Part shown: positions 11,831 through 24,000 of the stretch, in pieces | How the letters are laid out: each line of letters starts with the position of its first letter | Position numbering within the stretch: the stretch's first letter is position 1 | DNA from: Kuschelorhynchus macadamiae | Taxonomy: Eukaryota; Arthropoda; Insecta; Coleoptera; Curculionidae | Length of the DNA: 64,000 nt | NCBI GenBank assembly: GCA_030620095.1 | Contig: JAUTXW010000356.1 | Location: forward strand, 1,492,501 to 1,556,500 | Direction of reading: 5' to 3' | The notes under the pieces: model-generated | What the model was told of the DNA's origin: nothing | Databases searched by the model: none | What the model saw: only the letters and a program-made list of their open reading frames with translations | Program-made: the position numbers and the translations under genes

Positions 11831-12848
11831 CTCTTGACGTAATTAAGGTTAGATATTAGTGGTGTTCGAAACGTAAGGCCTTAGCATTTACACATATTAA
11901 TTTGATATTTAAGCCATTCGAGTATGTCTATTGACATGGAAAAAAAGAATAAAATGGGTACTAATTGAACAAAATCAAATATCTTACCAATTTTGGGTTG
12001 GCTTTTACATAACGTAAATACTAAAATACATACTAACTCTCCAAATGATACATGCGTTATTTATACGACAAATATGCTATTTTGGATGTGAATAAGTTCT
12101 ATATTTCAATGGCTAAATGCTTTTATTTAAAAATGAAGGTATTTTTGAGGATTTTCATAATGCTTCTTTTGTTTAAATCATATTGTGATCTTAATCTTCA
12201 GATACCTACGAGGAAGTAGCTCCTCCATGTACCAAATTCCAAACTGCTTAGTTCCTCGAATTTTATCTAAAGTATAATTAAAATATAATATAATTCCTAC
12301 CTAACCTTTTTAGTATTTAAAAGCTTATAAAAGAATTATTTTATAAGCTTTTATACTCATATATAGACAATCCAAATTATGAATATGTATAAGTAAATCA
12401 GGTGTTTGGCAATAACCGAGGCGAGAATACAAACAAATATATTGAATTTTTATTGAACTTTCTAGTAGTTCTACAATAAAGGTCTAATATATTAATATTA
12501 AAGCTATAGAGACATGTAGGGGAGCTGAGAAGTTTTCTAGGTTGTTCCATAAAACTAATAGTATTTTTAATAAAAACATCAAAGATTTAGTTACCTTACT
12601 AATATTATGAAATGCTTGCCATCTTCAATGTATGATCTATTTTGTGATCACATGTATGACGACGAAGTCCTAAGCGAACATCCCATTTAGTTGATAAAAT
12701 TAATTTTAAAAAAGTATTTCAAGATTAGAAAACATCACGAAACCATAAAAGATTTAGATTTAACCAAGAAACATAAATCTAGGAGTATCAATATAAAAAC
12801 TGCTCTATCTAGAAACGAGTGATTATTTCTAAATAGAGTTTCATTTTA

Positions 12849-12849
<1 letters not shown>

Positions 12850-12903
<54 letters not shown>
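12850..12903. repeat. (AT)n microsatellite
   Basis: Uninterrupted AT dinucleotide run of about 54 bases. Confidence 0.95.
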
Positions 12904-12907
<4 letters not shown>

Positions 12908-13460
12908 TATGTCATATTTTTTCGTTTTAATTCTCTCATATATTTCCTACCGTTTTTTAAATTTTAATTTGATCTTCTTTAAAAGTATTTCGGTATATCC
13001 TTTAGTCGGCAGTGTCAATGGTATATACTCGTAATATACCTGTTCAGTTCCTAGTAAAACTATTATTATTATTATTAATCTGTCACCCAAATTAACAACT
13101 GGTTGCAATATTTGACACTAAATTAATTGAAAATTCATGAAAGAATAAAACCTTTAAACATTTTGCAGCATTATTTAAAAGATCGGTACAGTTCCTTTTT
13201 CTTTTACACTACACACATGTATAAAATAGTTTATGTATCCATATAGCTATTTTGCAATAAATTAAAACATTATATAAATGTCAATATGTGTCAGTTTTCT
13301 TATTACTAGGAAGGTTCTGTTAAAAAGACTTATATTTGAACCCAAGTACCGAAGTCTTACCTTATAAGAAATTACAAATACAATGTGTGTGGTGGAATTT
13401 GTTATGAGTGATGTTTCGGGCAAAGAACAATGCTTTGATTTTTTAAAAATTGTTTTTCTA

Positions 13461-13530
13461 ACATACATACATACATAAATACATATATGCATACATATGT
13501 ACATACATACGTACATACTTACGAACATAT
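13461..13530. repeat. Imperfect (ACAT)n microsatellite
   Basis: Tetranucleotide acat/atac units with scattered substitutions. Confidence 0.9.
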
Positions 13531-13669
13531 AAATATACATAATATCAAATGTTTTATAATTACTTATCTATAATACAAAATGAATTATGATATTTACTAT
13601 TTTCCTCAAAAAAAAAAGAATTTTTTTTGTAGGAAATGGAATTTTACTGACTTTTTAAACCTTAAATTA

Positions 13670-14117
13670 GGTTTTTTGCGCCATATACCAAGTTTTACAG
13701 GTTCATCCCCTTTTTCACACTTGATTTTTGTGTAAGATTTCGATTTAATTGGATAAATAGTTTTTTAAACATTCTCCTCCTCACCAAAATTTTACCAGTT
13801 TATTTGTAGGTCACATTTTTGGGCAAAATTTTAGGTAAATTGGATTAGTAGTTTTTTAACATTTTGTTAGGCCACCATTTTGTTCCGTTATATTGGATTT
13901 TCATAAAAATAGTACTATGTTATCCCCATAGGACTCTTAATATTTGACCAAAATTTGAAGTCAATCGGATAAGTAGTTTTTTAGCTATGCCGCAATCAGG
14001 CAGACAGACCGACGGATTTGAAAGTTTCAACATCCCTGAAACGTGAAAATCTGCAAAAATCTCGTAAGGTGATTTCTATACGTTTACAATACTTTCCTCT
14101 TACAAGGAAAGTGAAAA
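13670..14117 (+). repeat. Internally repetitive dispersed family, + copy
   Basis: Repeating module: 'gccaccattttgtt', a stretch ending in tttgaagtcaatcggataag, then tagttttttagctatgccgc, a gacagaccgacgg block and a terminal stem (ctttcct/aaggaaag at about 14092-14110). The modules inside the element are themselves diverged repeats of each other. Non-coding. One of at least seven copies in the window. Confidence 0.75.
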
Positions 14118-14689
14118 GGAACCGCAAAATATCACCTGTTTTCAGATTTTAAACATCCTCCCAGTCCGAGTTTCTGACTAACGCGTCTGACAGATACTAA
14201 AAATTGTCAAAAACACATTAAATTGCTTGCTATAAACATATATTAAATTAAGGAGAAACGAGCCACTGCTGGTTCAATCTATAGTTAGAGCTAAAAAGGT
14301 TGCCATTTTTGGGACCGGTGACGCAGAGGAAGATATATATTTTCTCTCGCACCTATAGCACGTGAAAAACAAAATAGATCCAATTTTCGAAATTATTTAT
14401 GAATGAAATGTTGAGTTTATCATTTGTTTTATAGTCTAAGGTGCAGGCTAATGTATACCCTTAATACGTCATAATCAGATATGATCCATTACAAAACTCT
14501 TGCGTTTTTGTAACGAACTCTCTGGCTATATATTGTATAACTATTACTTATATGGATTTTGTTTCTAATAGATTAGTCATGGGTTTCCCGATTATATGCT
14601 TTTGGATTTTTTTTTGCTTTCTTGGGATATGGTTCGAGTAGACCGGGCTAATAAAATCTATTTTATTTTCAATCTTCATTATTTCTTTT

Positions 14690-16745
14690 TAAATTTCATT
14701 TTTCTTCATTTGTTTTTGACATATTGTTTATTTCATAACGAATCAAGTTGCAATCTCACAGATTTTGACAGAGACTCCGCTTGGCGAGTTCTGTCTTTCT
14801 GTGTTTATCTATTGTGCCACCAGAAAGCACTTTACCTCAAAATCCAAATTTTATTTTTTATATATATTTTTTCTTTTGAGATATTTTGCAAAAAGGAACA
14901 TCTTATTTTAGAGATAATAAAATAATCAACAAAAAAGGCACTCTTCATATGAACCTCACCGCTGACTAAATTAGAATTTTACATTTTATTATCGCTAAAG
15001 TTGTTTTTCGAATAATAATAATTTTTATTTCCAATAGTTCAACATACATTACATCATTAATATTAACATAGGAAATAAAAAAAAAGAACTCCCAGAAGTC
15101 CGAAGACTAGTTTGGGACATACCTTTTTCATTTCTCCATTTAATTTCAAATTTTATAAATAAATGTCCAAAACACACTTTAAAACCTAGCCTATAACACA
15201 CAAAACATCCAAGGAACGAAGCGTTAACAAAGAACATTTCCATGATTTCAATAACAATTATATCACATAAGACAGTTAAATTAATTCTTACACAATTATT
15301 TAAGATTAACAAAAACATGAATAGTTTTTCTGGGATGGTCATGAATCCATTTTCCTAACTGAGATTTAAATTGTTTGCCTGTACTCGATTCTTTTATATA
15401 TCTAGGTATCTGACGATAAATATATGGAGACAAGAATCAAGTTGACCGCTGGACGTGCGATTTTGAAACTAGTGTCATAGTTTGCATTGTATTTTTAAGT
15501 CGAGTGTTGTGTTCATGATTAATATTTCCCAGTTCATGCCTGTTTTTAAACTGGGTATTAAGTATCCTACAGACGTATATCTGTCTTACGTCGTATATGT
15601 TACTAAGTTTATAAAGATCGTCACTTGGGTAAGTATTAATTTTTCCATAAATTATCTTTAAAAACATTTTTTGTATTACCTCAAGAGGTTTAATATGCTT
15701 TTGATAGGTACCTCCCCAGCTGGAAATTCCATATTGTAAATGTGAATTTACAAGAGCATAGTAAATACTTTTAAAATGAGGAATATGGAGTATTGTTTTT
15801 ATTCGTTTAAACTTGTAGAGTATTTGCATTAGCTTTGTAATTAATAAGTTTATATGATAGTCCCATTTTAAATGTCTGTCTAGCTCAACCCCCAAATATT
15901 TAATATTGTCTGTTTCTTCGATGGTAATTGAATTATTTAGAAAAGATAATGTTTTGTATGGAGGAAGTTTATTCTGATTACAGCTGAAGGCAATGTATTT
16001 CGTTTTTTCATAATTAATACGCATTTCATCGAACCACCCTTTTATTTTGCACAAATTTTGTTCAGCTGCTCTCCCTACTGAAGGTGTTATTTATTTTCAC
16101 GACCTGTATTCCATTCGCGAGGTAGGATTTAAAAAGATCTAAAGCTATTTCCCTGAAACCAAGATTTTCTAACTCATATATGGCATGATTAACGGTATCA
16201 AAGGCCTTGGTCAAGTCCAAAAATAAGCGTTTTTATCTTTGTCTAAATTTTTATAGATATTGGACGTAAGAAACAAAATAGCATCATCTGTTGACATACC
16301 TTTTCTAAAACCAGACTGATTTTTGCTAATAGGCTATACTTATTTATAAGGACTTCAATTTTTAGTTTTATAATTTTTTCTACTACTTTTATAAGATTGG
16401 TTATTAATGTTATCGGCCTATAGTTTGTCATATTTGTAGCATCCTCTTTTTTAAACAATGGTTTTACAATACCCGTTTGCGACGGTGATGTTTATCGATT
16501 TGTATGAAGAGTACCTTTTTTGTTTATTATTTTATTATCTTTAAAATACCATGTTCGTTTTTACAAAATCTTTCAATAGAAAAAAGATATGTGAAAAATA
16601 AAATTTGGGTTTCAGGTGGCACAATGACAAAACTCGCTAAGCGGAGCCACTGTGTCAAATTACATCTTTATTGGTAGAGAAGTAAACGATATATGTTAAA
16701 AACAGAGGAAAAAAAATGAAGTTTGAAAGGCCGTAACTCGGTAAA
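14690..16745. mobile_element. Long inverted repeat (~250-bp arms) enclosing a LINE
   Basis: The left arm, about 14690-14950, and the right arm, about 16501-16745, are inverted copies at moderate divergence, with shared words gataataaaataat, ctccgctt.gcgag and attgtgccacc. Almost all of the roughly 1.55 kb between them is the RT fragment at 15010-16495. The simplest reading is a long-TIR DNA element into which a LINE inserted. The right outer edge contains a gtgtccga block like the cagggtgtc termini seen elsewhere. Confidence 0.65.
15010..16495 (-). pseudogene. Non-LTR retrotransposon, reverse-transcriptase half (decayed, internally deleted)
   Basis: Read on the - strand from about 16495, fingers/palm motifs appear in order: NYRPITL, then SGFRKGMSTDDAI, then motif A DLTKAFDTVNH near 16205-16235 after a frameshift. 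The F/YADD motif C that should follow is absent. The frame resumes at 16054 with the thumb region (KTKYIAF, IKYLGVELDRHLKW, YGISSWGG) and runs to about 15300 after another shift. So motif B to C is deleted. The 3' tail ends in a short (AAT)n run near 15015-15031, as microsatellite-tailed LINEs do. Jockey/CR1-like by motif style; clade not settled. Not functional. Confidence 0.85.
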
Positions 16746-17144
16746 TATTGAGAACCGAAATTATTGTTACAACTTACTACCCTTATTTTACCACGTAGAA
16801 TTATTTGTCCAAGTATCCTGACGCATTTTTCGGACACCTTATATACCTTGTATTTAACCATTGTTATTAACCTTATTTCACTACTTATAAACGTAACTAT
16901 TTAGTGGTACATTTTCACAGTTAAAGATCGTAATTTTAATTACTAAAGCCAAAGTGAATTCAAAATAAAAACAAAATTGGGTTTCCAGTTATAAAAGTTA
17001 GCCTCAGGAGGATGAATTTTGTACATAAAAACAAACAGCTTGTTTTTGAATAAGTGTTCAATATTTCACAGGTTGATTGCTTAAGTATTTTTAAGCTAAA
17101 AAATTAATATAAATGTTTGGCCTAAAATGCTTTGTTTTCGAGAT

Positions 17145-19225
17145 ACAGGGTGTCAAAGTTTTATTTTTGTTTTGTTCTGCGTAATTTCCTAAATAATTCC
17201 GATTTTTAGATAAAAATTGGAACCTGGGATTTTTTGGACATCTTCTGTTACATTTATGTTAAAAAAAAATGAATTTCTTAAACATTTTTACTTGAAAGAA
17301 GAAGTCCCTAGGAGCAACCGTTTTCGAGGTATTCGGATTTGCATGCATGCGTAATTGAATGGCAAAATGTAGGAATTTTTTCCAAATCTAAATCTAAAGA
17401 ATTATTTTTCAAGATATCCATAATGCATTAAAAAATACCAAGATTAAATTCACACACTTCTGCAAATCAAGTAAACTGTAGATGATCCGACCGAGGAATG
17501 TAACATAGGGAATCAAAAGGATCAAGTAGGCTGGTAAGTTCGTTCCGTTTTTTTGCTTATTGCTCGTTGTCATGGCAAAAAATAATACATATGTATTTTG
17601 ACGTTTAGTGTGCGTACACTTATGAAGCGATTAAAGAAGTGGTAAGCATTTGTCAAAAAATGGAGAACTTTAGCAATGCTGTGCTTGTCGAGGTACATTT
17701 TGCATACGAACTTGCTAATGGGAATGCTTATGAAGCTAGACGTTTATATCAAGATCGTTATCCAAACCGCAGAATTCCTACTTCAAAAACGTTTTCAAGG
17801 AACCATCTCCAGTTGAGGGAAACAGGAACTCACAGCCGCTCACCTCTCCGGTGCACATCGGACGGTAAGAACTCCATAAACCGAAGAAGCAATTCTTAAT
17901 CTGGTAAACATTTAACATGTTCTGCTTTGGAGCCGATAATTTGCTTTATCCCTACCACATTCACAGAGTTCAGGCACTTCTCCCTCGTGACTTTCCAATT
18001 AGTATCGACTTCTGTTGTTGGTTTCTGCAATGCCTAATTCAAAATCCTTCATTTGGTAACCGAATCCTGTTCACGGATATTCAAGTTTCTGACGCAATGC
18101 TGTTCGCAACTTTCATAATAATCATTTATTGGCAGAGAAAAACCTTCATGCAATATAGCAATCGCATTTTCAATAACAGTTCCGTGTTAACATGTGGGCT
18201 GGAGTTCTGGGAGATTTTCAAATAGGTCTATTCTTTCTTCCGGGAAGATTAAATGGCGATAGGTATTGTCAATTTCTACAATAATATTTGCCCGTTTTGC
18301 TCGAAAATATGCCACTTTTACTTCAAAATCAAATGTGGTTTATGCATGACGGTGCACCAGCAAATTTTAGCATTCAGCTTCGAGAATTTTTAAATCAAAC
18401 TTTCAATAATCGCTGGGTAGGTCTAGGAGGGCCTCATCCATGACCCCCTAGGTCACCAGACCTTAACTGCATGGATTATTTTCTTTGGAGTCATCTTTAA
18501 ACCCTCATATACCAAACTCCGATTCAAAATGAAGAACAACTAAGAAATCGCATAATACATTCCTGTCAAACGATTAGAAATACTCCGGAGATTATTTAAA
18601 GTGTGCACGAATCGATGAGAAGAAGATTGGGATACATGCATTTTGGCAGGAGATGGGCATTTCCAGCAATTTTTGTGATTAAAAAAATCTAGCATTTTAT
18701 TGTTTGTTGTTTTTTTTTATAAATCATTGCCTGAAATGTTTATAATGACTAAAAAATTGTTTCTTATAATTCTCATAGAAATCATATATCTCGAGAAACC
18801 GTAAATATTTTAATAGGAATAACTTTTTTACGAAAGGTTGATCGAGAAATTCATTTTTTTGGACAAAAATGTAATAAAAGGGTGACAAGACATGTAGGTG
18901 GCGTCCCCTACAAGTAAGGGCTAAATTAAGATCAGATTCAAATTTCTAATGTCAAAAAACCCACCTATCAAGATATCCATAATGCATTATGAATATCTTG
19001 AAAAACAACTCTTTAGATTTAGATTTGGAATTTAAGTGCTACCTTTTGCCATTCAGTGTCACATGCATCAACTACATCAAATCCAAATACCTTGAAAATG
19101 GTTGCTCCTAGCGACGTCAAAAAGACTTTTTTCACAAAAAAAAACAAACAATTTGAAGAATAAAGAGGCAATTCTAGTATACTTTTCACACATTTTAAAA
19201 ATTTGCCAACCATCCTCGTTATGGT
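17145..19225 (+). mobile_element. Tc1/mariner-like element with long terminal inverted repeats
   Basis: The outer end reads tacagggtgtcaaag at 17150. The left arm, to about 17435, and the right arm, about 18969-19225, are inverted copies with shared words tttagatttagatttgga, aagatatccataatgcatt and ggttgctccta. They flank the decayed transposase at 17639-18690. Arms of 200 bp or more are much longer than in classic mariner. The inner edge of the right arm is itself a near-perfect 32-base palindrome (18969-19000). Confidence 0.75.
17639..18690 (+). pseudogene. DDE transposase of a Tc1/mariner-superfamily element (decayed)
   Basis: The N-terminal helix-turn-helix region appears at 17660-17800 (YELANGNAYEARRLYQ, PNRRIPTSKTF), typical of a widespread insect transposase family. 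The frame is then broken. The middle catalytic part appears at 17945-18075 (FLQCLIQNPSFGNRILFTD, where the last D is the first catalytic acid), and after another shift INVWAGVLGDF and MWFMHDGAPANF (second acid). The C-terminus appears at 18420-18490 (PRSPDLNCMDYFLW) in yet another frame. At least three frameshifts and several stops make it inactive. Confidence 0.85.
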
Positions 19226-20045
19226 CGAGATACTAACACTGAGTATCTATGTTAAAACTAAAACATAATTTTGATATAAGCAAATATTATAAAGAAAAAC
19301 AATGGCTGGGTTTCACCTTTCTCCTTTTTTTCGTCACCCTCGTGGAAAAAGCATTGTAAGCTAACATGTGGGGAAAGAGCCTTTTCCGACAGTCGCATGC
19401 AGACAATACTGACAATTGTTACTTTCCGCACTAGTTAGGAAACTAGCTATTTTGTTTCAGAAATAATTATTATTTTTGAAAAACGGCAAAATACGACAAA
19501 TGTATTATATTCTTTGCATATAAATCTGAGATTTAGAAATGCATTGATGTCCATGACTCTAATATGAGGAAGTACTATGTTTGCCAAAACACATTTCCTA
19601 CTAAAGATTTTTTTTACATTAATGATCGATCCTGTAACAAATAATATGTGCCAGTAAAAAAAATTTAAAACGAATTTTCTACATTTATTTTAGGTTCTTG
19701 AATTAAATAACAAATTTTATACAAAAGTAACTTAACTAAACACATCTGAAGAAACATGTTTTTTCACTTTTATTTAATGTACAGTTGTGGAAGTATTATT
19801 AAAACTAATAAAAAATAAACATAATATAAGCCGTTAACTAAAAAATAAAAAAAAACTATTCATAAAATTAAATTTATTCTTCTCTTATTTTCCGCGGAAC
19901 TTTGAAGATCTATGTTTTTTACCAATGACTTCTCAATTGATAAAATAGCCAACTTTGATTTTTCCTACTAGTAGAGATATTTTGGGTTGTTGCGGTTTGA
20001 GTATTTTATTTCGTTAAAAATATTGTGCTTGTACCTTATAATATA
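19226..20045. other. Intergenic, nothing recognised
   Basis: A/T-rich sequence with no family match. The frame on the - strand at 19019-19213 belongs to the mariner-like right arm. Confidence 0.6.
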
Positions 20046-20128
20046 TTTAGACAGGCTAATGGTGGGGCCAGTGGGGGGCCACAGGATAAAAAAGGGGCCG
20101 CGGCCCGCCTGTCTACGTCCCTGCTTAT
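20046..20128 (-). repeat. GC-rich repeat terminus, hAT-like
   Basis: On the - strand it starts cagggacgtagacaggcggg and continues through a GC-rich block. agacaggc near 20050 and gcctgtct near 20110 are inverted. This is the style of hAT-like insertion ends, but no matching second terminus or target duplication was found. Confidence 0.4.
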
Positions 20129-20659
20129 ACAGCGAACTAACTTTTACCTTTTTATTTTATTTCGAAAATACGCCTGCCATTTCATCTTGGGACATCTTGT
20201 CTGTATTTTAAAATAAAATTTATATTTAAAAAATTAATCCAATAGGTATAGTAGTATCGAACAGCTTGGAAAAAACTATTGTGTTACAGAGTTTGGCAGC
20301 AATTGTTCTTATTTCTTATTTAATTTTATTTTCTGTATAAACCACCTCCGAATCGTTATTTCTTGTTTTATTTTATATCTTATTATATTTTATTTGCTTT
20401 ATAAACCCACCTTTTTTAAATACCTTCTATGTTTGTATATACTATTTATACATTTATACAACAATAATAATAATAATATTTAGGTACTAAGACTTTTTAA
20501 TTTAATTTAGATAATAAATGTGGGACATACACAAAAACAAATTAAAAAGATAAGTAGCTACATTTAATATAACAACATACAGCACCTTTACTTTAATTTA
20601 GGAACTCCCATAAATGCACCTTTTAATTTTACTACCTGCCCAAGCACACAAACGTTATT

Positions 20660-20922
20660 GATCGCTTCAAGTTGAAAACCCGTGGGTTGCGTCCGCATCG
20701 CCACAAACAAGAGCACCGATCGGCAATTTCCGTCTGTCTGTATGGCTGTGTGTAGCAACGTCGGCAAGCCTCGTTTTCAAAATCCCACAAGAGTGCGCAT
20801 AGCAATTTACAAACTGACGGACATTTTGTCGATGTCGTTTCGTGGCCGTGTACTGTCTGTCACAATGAAAATAATATTTTCCCGAGTTTAACAGGTGTAT
20901 TTTGCTTTTCTTGGATTTAATC
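20660..20922 (+). promoter_or_regulatory. Promoter / 5' UTR island of the THAP-STPR gene
   Basis: Sharp rise in GC and CpG content (ccgatcggc, gcaacgtcggc, gtcgatgtcg) in A/T-rich surroundings, ending at the start codon at 20923. No TATA box is evident, so a dispersed CpG-type promoter or 5' UTR is the likely reading. The open frames on both strands here (20667-20960 - and 20682-20891 +) follow from the lower stop-codon density and are not supported as genes. Confidence 0.5.
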
Positions 20923-21008
20923 ATGGCAAAAACGTGTAGTGTTTTAAATTGTGAAACCATTCCGGATTCAGAGAAGGTCTTTTACACCTTTCCGGCCGAT
21001 TTTGATAT
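20923..21008 (+). CDS. THAP-STPR exon 1 (zinc ligands 1-2)
   Basis: Starts MAKTCSVLNC, giving the first two Cys ligands, and runs through FYTFPADFD. Donor gtaagt at 21009; ends in phase 2. Confidence 0.9.
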
Positions 21009-24000
21009 GTAAGTAGTAAAACCATTCTTTAGTCCATGAGCAAGTGTTGTTTTGACGTTTAAGCTTTGTAATGATTGAGGTAGGCTCTTGTTGATATCAT
21101 CAAAAGACAGATAATGCTCCGTAATCAAGAAATATGAGAACTTTTGAAGATTTATTAGAAAGACTGTCTGCTTCGTTTAGAAAGAGAAAAAACCGTTACT
21201 TTCTTTTTTTTTTCAAGACAGGCAATTTTTCAATTTTCTGTGTATTTACTAAATATATAATAATAAATAATATACCAAAACACCTATTTCCGTTTAATTT
21301 ATGGTTTCATAGCACTATACGTAGCCATAATATTTACGTTTTTACCAATAATCTTGTGGTATTATCTACAAATAGCACTCTAAAAATTAATTTATCTTGT
21401 GATTACACCATAGTTTACCAAAAAAAAAAACATATTTTTATCTTAAATTGAAAAAAACATGAAAATGATCCTAAAAATATGCATAATAACCTAAAAAACT
21501 TATGATTTGTTTCTGTGAGAATATGGTATTCATATGTTAAGTGAAAGCCCTGTTGCCAGATTTCAAGAGGAGATATAATGTAAGTATTGCATATTATGTG
21601 TTAAATAATGTTATTTTTTTCAATTTGTTGTTTAATATAATGTTTCTTTTTTTGAATAGAAAATATGTCAGTTTTTGTATTGTATTATATACCTTAATGT
21701 GTCCTTTATTGTTAAGTTAGTTTTTGTTTTGTAATTACTGACTTTTTGATAATTAATACATTTATTCAATTAATCCCCGTTCAGGCCGAAGAATTTTTTA
21801 ACAAAACTTAGAATTAATAAAAATGCTATTTAAGTTAGGTTAGGAATGGTTAGGTTTCCTGTAAAGAGAGCGCGCTGTAGCGCGCCAACAAAATTCCGGG
21901 TCTATATTAAAACAAGGATTTTTTTAACAAAACTTATACTGTTAGGTGGATTTGTCCAGTTAAGGTTAGGTTAGCCCAGGTTTGTTGATAAAATTATCAT
22001 TAAAGCTATAAATTATCATATGATTAACGCTATAAAAAAAATCACATTTCAAATCATTGAAAATCAGATCTGAAATACGCGCGCGCTCTAATATTGTGTA
22101 ATTGGTGGTTGGAGTTGCAGCGGATTTAAGGTCTTGTTTTAAAAACGGATCTATAATAAAACAAAGATAAATTCAAGGTTTTGCAATCAACTATCCATCT
22201 ATGCTGTGGTTTTTTAATCTAAATTTTTAAGAAACAGTGTAGGGAAATTGTGTTCTCAACGTCATCCTGACGTAATAAAGGAGAGATTTCGCAGTGTATT
22301 TCTTGAATATTTATGATTTTCAAAATGCGTTTTCTTAAAAACTACTAGATCCTTCACACTTTTTAAATCTGGATATTGCTACTAACAATGAACACTTTTT
22401 AATGGTTTTTGAAAATTTTTAAAATTCGTGACTACGTATAGCTTTATAGACCCAATTTTAGTTGTGAATTAATATGATCGAGATTGAAAATGTTTTGATT
22501 GTCATAGACGTACGGCTGGATAGGGAGGGTTGGGGTTTAACTCTTCCCTGATATTAAAAAAAAAATCATATTGTTTATATTAATTTACAAAATAAAATGC
22601 TTGCTATAATAAGTGGATTACTATAGATTTTTTAGGATTGATTGAATTACCGGTATGCGCTAGCATTTAAACAAAAAATATTTGTGGAATGATAAATTGA
22701 CTTCCGGGTTCTACAAGAGTGTTTCAAATTTTTTCTCTAATATCTTCGATAAAGCAACTTAAAAGAAGAAAATCGGTAAATTTCCATTACCTGGAACTTC
22801 CCTCGTTATGAACGTTTCCTTTTAATAGTAAGTGGGACCTAATTTAGTTCTCCACATAACCATTTAGTAACACATATATAATTCTTTTCAAACGTTGGTA
22901 TTGGGTGCCATTCCATTGTTCCATCATGTTGAATTCGTACCGATATTTTTCCAGTTTTTATCTATGCCGTACTTAATTTTTGGACTTAATTTAAAATAAA
23001 TTGTCAGTCGTTTTTTCACTGATTGTTTAAGACCGCCATTTTGTACCGTTATGTTAAATTCGTACTAGTTTACCCTGTATCACATTTATTTTTTTTTTGC
23101 AAAATTTGAAGGAAGATTTTTTTATGTTGATTTTTTAGACATTTTATTTGGCCATCATTTTGTTTTGTCATCTTTAATTGCTATTCTTACCAGAAGTTTA
23201 ACAGTTTATTTCTAAATCACACTTAATGCTTACACAAAATTTGAAATTAATAAATACATAGTGCAAAATATGAGGTTTTTATCAAAATATTGCAGTCATC
23301 CCCATATAACCCTTAATTTTTCACGAAAATTTGAAGTCAGATAAGTAGTTTTTAGCTATTCCTCGACCTGACAGAAACACAACGGATATGAGAAAAGATA
23401 TTCTTTGGCATCTAGATACGCTAAAACGTAAATATATGTAAAGCCTGCGATTTTTTTGATTTCAATTCTTCTACCAGTTCATCTCTATACCACAACTAAT
23501 TCTTACATAAAATTTGAAATCAATCTTTTAAGTAGTTTTTTCAGGCCGAATTTTTAAATATTTTATTAAGCCCGCCACTTTGTTTCGCCATCGTGAATTC
23601 TTACTAAAATTTTATCGCTTGATTCCTACGTAATATTTGATTTTTGTGCAAAATTTGACGTACATTAGATAAGTAGTTTTTTAGTAATAATTTTTTTAAC
23701 ATTTAACTAGGCCGCCATATTTGATTTTTACCAAAACAGGTCATCCCCATATTGGCTAAAATATTGAGTTAATCGGATAAGCAGTTTTTTAGCTATGCCG
23801 CGAACAGATAGAAGGACAAATAGACAGACGGGCCGACGGAGTTGAGAAAACATGTTTTTCGGCTTCTGGGGACCCTGAAATGTAATTTTTTCACGATTAC
23901 AATATTTCAATTTTACGAAGGAAGTAAAAAAAACGGATTTCTAAGTTTTTGGATGTATTTTTTCTTTTTTAAGATACCTCAGATTTCCCAAAATATGTGC

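Larger units (their letters stand above)
11831..13669. other. Intergenic with simple repeats
   Basis: No gene was seen. It holds an (AT)n tract at 12850-12903, (ATT)n near 13063-13077 and an imperfect (ACAT)n tract at about 13461-13530. The open frame on the - strand at 13262-13540 is a translation of that microsatellite. Confidence 0.7.

Noticed and set aside
13262..13540. 92-codon - strand frame rich in Tyr, Met, Cys
   Set aside because: Translation of the (ACAT)n microsatellite.
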